Made by a program: the position numbers and the translations under genes | In this document: positions 31,249 to 36,482 of the stretch, piece by piece | Layout of the letters: every line of letters begins with the position of its first letter | Numbering within the stretch: position 1 is the first letter of the stretch | The notes under the pieces: model-generated | Told to the model about the DNA's origin: nothing | Database searches by the model: none | Seen by the model: the letters and a program-made list of their open reading frames with translations, nothing else | From: Sebaldella sp. | GTDB lineage: Bacteria > Fusobacteriota > Fusobacteriia > Fusobacteriales > Leptotrichiaceae | Length of the DNA: 36,482 nt | Direction: 5' to 3' | Assembly: GCA_018058425.1 (NCBI GenBank) | Contig: JAGOZX010000027.1 | Coordinates: 1-36,482, forward strand

Positions 31249-34200
31249 CTAAAATACTGCTTTTAATATTATACCTGCTCTATAGTCATCCTCTTTATCA
31301 TTTCCTGTTAGATATTCCCCTGTTAAAAATATTCCATATCTATTTTCTATTTCTACTCCTACTGAAGCCTTTGTTCTAAACATTCCTTTTTCATCTTCTG
31401 GTTTTGCTAACTTATGATAGCCATCTTCTATTTCTATTAATCTCGCCTTTTCTCTTTCATTTAAATCAGCAAGTTCGTATTCATAAGCTAAATCTACTAT
31501 ACCTTTTAACATCCATCCTGAATCCCCTCCTATAGGTGTCCCAGCTTTCAGTTCTATTCCAACCCTTGGTTTCACACTCCAAGCATCATTACCTTTTACT
31601 TCTAATTTTTCAAGTCCACTTTCTTCAAATGTAGGTCTTGTTACATACATTGCTCTAAATGCTCCATATGGCATTATACTTGTTTTACTCCCTAGTTCAA
31701 ATTCTTTTCCTAAGATGTTATCACTCGTTATACTGTATGTTTCATATGTTCCATTCATTTTTGATCTTTTATTTGGGCTTGGCCAATCTATGTTTCTATC
31801 TACATTATGTAAACTTACTCTACCTGTTAAATCATTTCTTAGTTGCCATCCATCTAGATTATACTTATTGTGTGCACCTAATTGGATTGTATCCACTCCT
31901 TCTTCACTTTCATTTCCATCTTTAAATTCAAATCCTGTATGCAAATATCCTAGTGAATACCCAAATGTGTGTCTATAAGTTCTCTCTACTTCCCTAAGTG
32001 CCAATACTCCAACAGTTTCATAATCATAACCTGTCACTCCATCTGTTTCCTCTTTATTCTTACCTTTTCCGCCTATTATATTTATTTTTACATTTTCTTT
32101 TGTGTTATTAGTAGACTCTTGTAAAGCATATAATGAGTTTTCAAATGTTCTGGCTATATCATTTTCTCTCTGATTTATATTAGCATACACATTTCCTGCC
32201 ATACTTGCCATTATATGTCTGAAATCTTCTTCATTTGTAATATAGTTTACTTTATCAAATATTTTTCTTCCTTCTCCATGGGTAACAGCATATTTCTCAT
32301 TTAATGCTTTTCCAAAATCCTCAAACCATAAACCATCTGTAAACTCTGTATAAGCTTTTCTTGTCATTACTAAGCTGCTTCCAGAAGCTGTTGCATCCCA
32401 AGTTAATGATTGTGATATGTAATCTCCTTTTCCAGTTGTATTTTTAAAGATATTTTCAAATACATATCTGTCTGCTGAAGTTCCCACAGCAAAGTCTGGT
32501 GCTACTTCTAACTTATCTGGCATCACTCCACCAAAACCTACTTGATTAGATGAATTTGTAGTTGGAGTATTTGTAGAAGGATCTATTGTTATTATCACTC
32601 TAAACCCGTCATAATTAAAGTCTCCACCCACATTTACATTTATTACCCCTGAGTTAACTAATGTAGGCATCTCTGGTAAGTCATGCTGTTTTGAAGTATA
32701 ACCTTGACTTGTTCCAGTTGTATCTATAACATTACTTAATTCTACTGTAGGTGTATAAGATATACCCATTCCAGTTCCAGTTATATTTATAGTTCCATTA
32801 TTAACTAATTTTGTACTTTCTCCAGAAAGATAAATCCCTGTAACATCATTTCCTGTGACATTTATCGTTGCTCCTGAATCATTATATATTTGTGCTCCAT
32901 TTTGACCTACTATTCCCATTACGTTATCACCAGTCATATTTATTGTTCCGTAATTTCTTACTATTGAATCATCTGTTGCAAATATTCCTTTTGCATTATC
33001 TCCGATTCCATTTATTATCCCATAATTTTCTGCAATAGCTCCTGCACCTCTTACATAAACCCCTATTCCATCTTTTCCTACTTGAATAGTTTTAGCAGAA
33101 TTATTTACTACATTGCTATTTTCACCATATATTCCTACAGAGTATCCTGTACTATACTTTTTACCATCTATATCAGTATGCTCAACTAAGATAGAATCTC
33201 CTAAAATGATATCTGCATTATTCGCAATAACAGCACCTTTAGCATACACTCCGATGTTTGATACTCCTGTATTTCCTATTATATCTGCATTATTTACAAA
33301 AGAACCACCATTTTTCAAATAGAATCCTATATTGTCAGAACCTGTCATTTTTACTGCTCCATTATTCACAGCTGTTAAAACTGAATCTGAAAAAGTAAAT
33401 ATACTATTATTCCCTATTGTCGCAGCTTGATTATTTATGAATGATGGCGCTGTATTTCCAGTAAAGACAAAACCATATGAACCGTCTCCTACAGAAAGAT
33501 TTGAGTTATTTGTTACTGTTCCCGCTTGATTTACAGCATAAACTCCTACAGCATCATTTTGACCCACTGTTATTGAAGATCCAGTGTTTAATATAATTGT
33601 TCCGCCATCAGAATATATTCCAGTTCCACCATTTCCTGCTGTAATTACACCATCATTGGTTATATTTCCATTTAAATTGTATACTGCTATTGAGTTTTCA
33701 CCAACATTTATGACTCCTGTAGAACTATTAGTTATACTACTACTTGAGCTGTCTGCATAAATACCTACACCTGGCTCTGATTTACCTACTGAGTTTCCAA
33801 TTAATATTGTTCCATTATTTGTTACAGTATTTCCTCCTGTAGTATATATACCTATTGACTGATCACCACTTAAGTCTATTTTATTATCATTAGTTATTAA
33901 AGCTGGTGTTATTGTTGAGTTTTCAGAGTACATTCCTACCGATTTTCTACTAGTTCCTGTTATTTCACCTGTTCCAGTATTCGATATACTGTCTCCATCT
34001 TTTAAAAATAGACCTGTAGATTCTTCACCAATACTAATAATACCATTGTCATTTTTTATATATGCTCCTGAACCTTCCGCATAAATAGCAACTGAATTAT
34101 TATTTACAGATATTGTTCCTTTATTTTTTGCTCTCGCTCCTCCTGTTAGATACATACCTGCTGATGAATCTCCAAGATTTATTATACCTAGGTTTGTCCC

Positions 34201-36482
34201 ATCTTCTGTTACAGTTATAGGTATTGCTGTCAGAGAATGCTGACCATTTAGAACCATTCCAGATACATTTGTTCCTGTCGAACTTATATTAGAGGCTGTA
34301 TCAAATAATACTGCTGTATTTGTTCCATTTACCAGTGAACCATTTGATCCTAATACTGCTGTTGTATTATTATGAAAGTGCCCTCCTACCATATTTCCTA
34401 CTACATATGTTGAACCAGGAGTAGAATTTACTACAAATGGATTTGTTAGAGTTAAACTAGAAGTTGCATCTGTAATCATTAATATTATATTCTGACCATT
34501 TACATCTATAGTTCCACCTAAATTATCAAATAAACTTCCATTAGTCAGATAATAACCTATTGCATTGTCTCCGTTTAGTGAAATTATCCCTCCATTTATT
34601 GTTCCTGTAGTATTATCGGCATATACACCTATTCCATTTTTACCTACAGTAATATTTCCGTCATTTACTGTTAATGTTGAGTTTACTGTATATACTCCAA
34701 TTCCTTCTTCAGAACTAGATACATCTATGTTAGATCCTGTATTTAATACTACTTTTGAATCTGGTTTTGTTACTACTATATTATTTGCGTATATTCCTAT
34801 ATTTCTATCTGTTGTTCCTGTAGAAACTATACTTCCCGAATTTGTTATATCAATATTGTTTGCTCCATAACCCATATTTGTTACTCCATCAAAATAATTT
34901 GCACCATATATTCCTACACCATTATTTGTAAGGTTAATCGTTCCTGAGTTCATAACTTCTGAGCTATTTGCAGCATATATTCCTATACCATTGTCAGCTA
35001 CACTTATTAATGCACCTGTAGAGTTTAGTACTTCTCCATAGTCTACCGCTATCCCAGTTGAAGCGCTACCTGTAAGATTTATTGTTCCATAATTTTTTAT
35101 GAATAAATTCGCTAGGGTACCTCCAAGATAATTCCTTTGTCCTATTCCTAGGGCATTTAAAGCATTTCCTGATAAGATATTTCCTGCATTTAGTTTTACA
35201 GAAGAATTAACAAAGTCTGATTTTCTATAAGCATCTGAAGCTAAATCTAAATTAACATCCTGATTTATTTCAAGCTCCCCTTTTACAAGAGTTAAAAGTC
35301 CATAATCTGAAATACTTCCAGTTGAAATAACTACATTTCCTGCAGTTCCCAATGTTGTTCCTGGAACTAAAGAAGAAATTGTACTTAATTGCGTTACTCC
35401 ACCTGGGCTATCTAGTACATAAAGATTTGAGCTAGAATCAGTCATTACAAGTTCAAGTTTCCCTGTCCCGCTATTTGTAATCAGATTATCTATATAATTA
35501 TCTAAAGACATTCCTTTTACATAAAAAGCAATTCCTCCTGCATTAATATTTACTCTAGAATTACCTGTTCCAGTTAGATTTATTTTTCCTGTAGTTATAT
35601 TTCCTAAGTTATCATAATTATATGCAAAAACACTCTTTCCGTTTACTCCTCCTGAAATATTATATGTAGTTCCTCCTGCTGTGTTAATAATAGCATTATT
35701 AGCATAAAGACCAATCGCACCATCACTTACATTTATTGTTCCTCCATTTATATTTGTTACTGTTGACATTCCATTTGAGTATATTCCCACTCCTTCAAAT
35801 GAGTCTACAGTAATTGTACCTCCTGTCATTGTAAAAGTTCCTTTGTTATATACCCCAGAAGCTTCTTTTCCTGATAGAGTTACATTACCTGCATTTGTCC
35901 CTGTACTTCCAGTTCCTATAAAAATCCCTAAAGCATCATCTGATACTGAGTTTATAGTTCCCCCTGTATTATTATTTCCTGTTGCATTACCATCAATATA
36001 TAGTCCTGCCGAAGCTTCGCCTATAGTGATATTATTATTGTTATTTGCTATTTTTCCAGTACCTGTTACATTTATTCCTATCGATTCTTTATTTACATTA
36101 ATTATCCCATTATTCGTTCCATTGGAATTTCCTAAAAATAACCCATATCCTTTATCGCCAGCTACTGTTACACTTCCGCTAGTTGTTATTTCTACTTCAC
36201 TATCATTTAAAACATATATTCCAGAACCACTGCTTGATCCTGTGCCATCAGAGAATAAACTTATCTCTCCTCCATGTGTTACTGTACTTTTATTGGCATA
36301 TATTCCTACTCCGCCTTTTCCAGAACTCAAATCAATTTTTGAATTTGCTGCTGTTTTTATCTTAGAATCAGCTGTTGCAACACCTGTAGTTGCATTATTA
36401 ATAGCATAAATCCCATATCTTTCACCTGATAAGGCTGTACTTTTTATTTCACCTTCGTGAACTATATTTATTCCTCCAGTAC
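31249..36482 (-). CDS. Giant type Va autotransporter, 5' end outside the window
   Basis: At least 1743 codons. The frame stays open to the right edge and keeps the same repeat pattern there (GERYGIYAINNAT), so the gene is partial and its signal peptide is outside the window. The passenger is a very long beta-helix built of dozens of degenerate repeats of about 20-25 residues with the signature GIY(A/S)xN...NxGTIxxG. The last roughly 300 residues are a barrel domain (NIIGGKGKNKEE, TYRHTFGYSLGYLHTGF, RPRVGIEL-like strands) ending in AGIILKAVF. Typical of fusobacterial autotransporters (adhesins, RadD/Fap2-like in kind, not by identity). Residues are Gly/Asn/Thr/Ser-rich with Cys absent, as for exported passengers. 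Confidence 0.88.
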   Translation of the reverse strand, partial: TGGINIVHEGEIKSTALSGERYGIYAINNATTGVATADSKIKTAANSKIDLSSGKGGVGIYANKSTVTHGGEISLFSDGTGSSSGSGIYVLNDSEVEITTSGSVTVAGDKGYGLFLGNSNGTNNGIINVNKESIGINVTGTGKIANNNNNITIGEASAGLYIDGNATGNNNTGGTINSVSDDALGIFIGTGSTGTNAGNVTLSGKEASGVYNKGTFTMTGGTITVDSFEGVGIYSNGMSTVTNINGGTINVSDGAIGLYANNAIINTAGGTTYNISGGVNGKSVFAYNYDNLGNITTGKINLTGTGNSRVNINAGGIAFYVKGMSLDNYIDNLITNSGTGKLELVMTDSSSNLYVLDSPGGVTQLSTISSLVPGTTLGTAGNVVISTGSISDYGLLTLVKGELEINQDVNLDLASDAYRKSDFVNSSVKLNAGNILSGNALNALGIGQRNYLGGTLANLFIKNYGTINLTGSASTGIAVDYGEVLNSTGALISVADNGIGIYAANSSEVMNSGTINLTNNGVGIYGANYFDGVTNMGYGANNIDITNSGSIVSTGTTDRNIGIYANNIVVTKPDSKVVLNTGSNIDVSSSEEGIGVYTVNSTLTVNDGNITVGKNGIGVYADNTTGTINGGIISLNGDNAIGYYLTNGSLFDNLGGTIDVNGQNIILMITDATSSLTLTNPFVVNSTPGSTYVVGNMVGGHFHNNTTAVLGSNGSLVNGTNTAVLFDTASNISSTGTNVSGMVLNGQHSLTAIPITVTEDGTNLGIINLGDSSAGMYLTGGARAKNKGTISVNNNSVAIYAEGSGAYIKNDNGIISIGEESTGLFLKDGDSISNTGTGEITGTSRKSVGMYSENSTITPALITNDNKIDLSGDQSIGIYTTGGNTVTNNGTILIGNSVGKSEPGVGIYADSSSSSITNSSTGVINVGENSIAVYNLNGNITNDGVITAGNGGTGIYSDGGTIILNTGSSITVGQNDAVGVYAVNQAGTVTNNSNLSVGDGSYGFVFTGNTAPSFINNQAATIGNNSIFTFSDSVLTAVNNGAVKMTGSDNIGFYLKNGGSFVNNADIIGNTGVSNIGVYAKGAVIANNADIILGDSILVEHTDIDGKKYSTGYSVGIYGENSNVVNNSAKTIQVGKDGIGVYVRGAGAIAENYGIINGIGDNAKGIFATDDSIVRNYGTINMTGDNVMGIVGQNGAQIYNDSGATINVTGNDVTGIYLSGESTKLVNNGTINITGTGMGISYTPTVELSNVIDTTGTSQGYTSKQHDLPEMPTLVNSGVINVNVGGDFNYDGFRVIITIDPSTNTPTTNSSNQVGFGGVMPDKLEVAPDFAVGTSADRYVFENIFKNTTGKGDYISQSLTWDATASGSSLVMTRKAYTEFTDGLWFEDFGKALNEKYAVTHGEGRKIFDKVNYITNEEDFRHIMASMAGNVYANINQRENDIARTFENSLYALQESTNNTKENVKINIIGGKGKNKEETDGVTGYDYETVGVLALREVERTYRHTFGYSLGYLHTGFEFKDGNESEEGVDTIQLGAHNKYNLDGWQLRNDLTGRVSLHNVDRNIDWPSPNKRSKMNGTYETYSITSDNILGKEFELGSKTSIMPYGAFRAMYVTRPTFEESGLEKLEVKGNDAWSVKPRVGIELKAGTPIGGDSGWMLKGIVDLAYEYELADLNEREKARLIEIEDGYHKLAKPEDEKGMFRTKASVGVEIENRYGIFLTGEYLTGNDKEDDYRAGIILKAVF

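Noticed and set aside
31659-36409. Several plus-strand frames of 60-188 codons antisense to the giant autotransporter
   Set aside because: They mirror the repetitive Gly/Asn/Thr-rich passenger (giving Pro/Ile/Phe/Leu-rich translations) and have no ribosome sites.
31249-36482. CRISPR array or tandem DNA repeat in the autotransporter passenger
   Set aside because: The periodicity is at protein level; nucleotide units are degenerate, in frame, and without constant repeat/spacer lengths.
1-36482. Insertion sequences, prophage, toxin-antitoxin or defence islands
   Set aside because: No transposase, integrase, phage structural or known defence gene was recognised among the frames on either strand.

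Overview
The window is about 36.5 kb of a very AT-rich chromosome from a Gram-negative, diderm, fermentative anaerobe. The best fit is a Fusobacterium, probably of the mortiferum/varium/ulcerans group (inference). Support: a malR-malB-malH type alpha-glucoside cluster like that known from F. mortiferum, giant GIYA-repeat autotransporters, lipid-A-type glycosyltransferases, and anaerobe-style oxygen defence (desulfoferrodoxin, lipid-anchored Tpx, AhpF-like reductase). There is no phage, CRISPR array or recognisable IS.

Layout. 1-740: tRNA-Leu(GAG) on the minus strand, then a plus-strand promoter, a 49-codon Met-rich reading frame and a strong intrinsic terminator placed just before metN. 736-4468: metN-metI-metQ plus an M20D amidohydrolase (methionine uptake). 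4553-8518 (minus): RpiR regulator, PTS EIICB and GH4 6-phospho-alpha-glucosidase. 8595-12339 (minus): Tyr/Ser phosphatase, CopA Cu+ ATPase with a CopZ-like tail, and CsoR. 12539-13739 (minus): Tpx lipoprotein and TlpA-like thioredoxin lipoprotein. 13870-18042 (minus): complete arginine-to-spermidine operon speA-speD-speE-speB plus an XRE-cupin regulator, preceded by a duplicated promoter/operator module. 18687-20641 (plus): OmpR-type two-component system. 20687-23335 (minus): GT2, GT39 and LAB_N membrane module, probably for envelope lipid glycosylation. 23582-25188 (minus): AhpF-like thioredoxin reductase with a PerR-like operator, and a small lipoprotein. 25418-26317 (plus): lipid kinase. 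26439-26590: perfect 34-bp inverted repeat element. 26736-27317 (plus): HTH-desulfoferrodoxin fusion. 27449-28258 (minus): Cof-type HAD phosphatase. 28547-31140 (plus) and 31249-right edge (minus): two tail-to-tail type V autotransporters, the second running off the window.

How the genes work together. Several units are complete pathways with their own local regulator: maltose-type sugars (MalR, MalB, MalH), copper efflux (CsoR, CopA, CopZ domain), polyamines (SpeA, SpeD, SpeE, SpeB, XRE-cupin). Oxidative defence is spread over three loci.

The most unusual things are: (1) a leader frame with eight Met codons in eleven positions, ending before a terminator that lies upstream of a methionine transporter, which looks like Met-codon attenuation; (2) an XRE DNA-binding domain fused to an apparently complete desulfoferrodoxin; (3) a CopZ domain fused to the C-terminus of CopA. 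In both fusions a Shine-Dalgarno sequence and ATG lie inside the frame at the domain boundary, so one gene could give two products.
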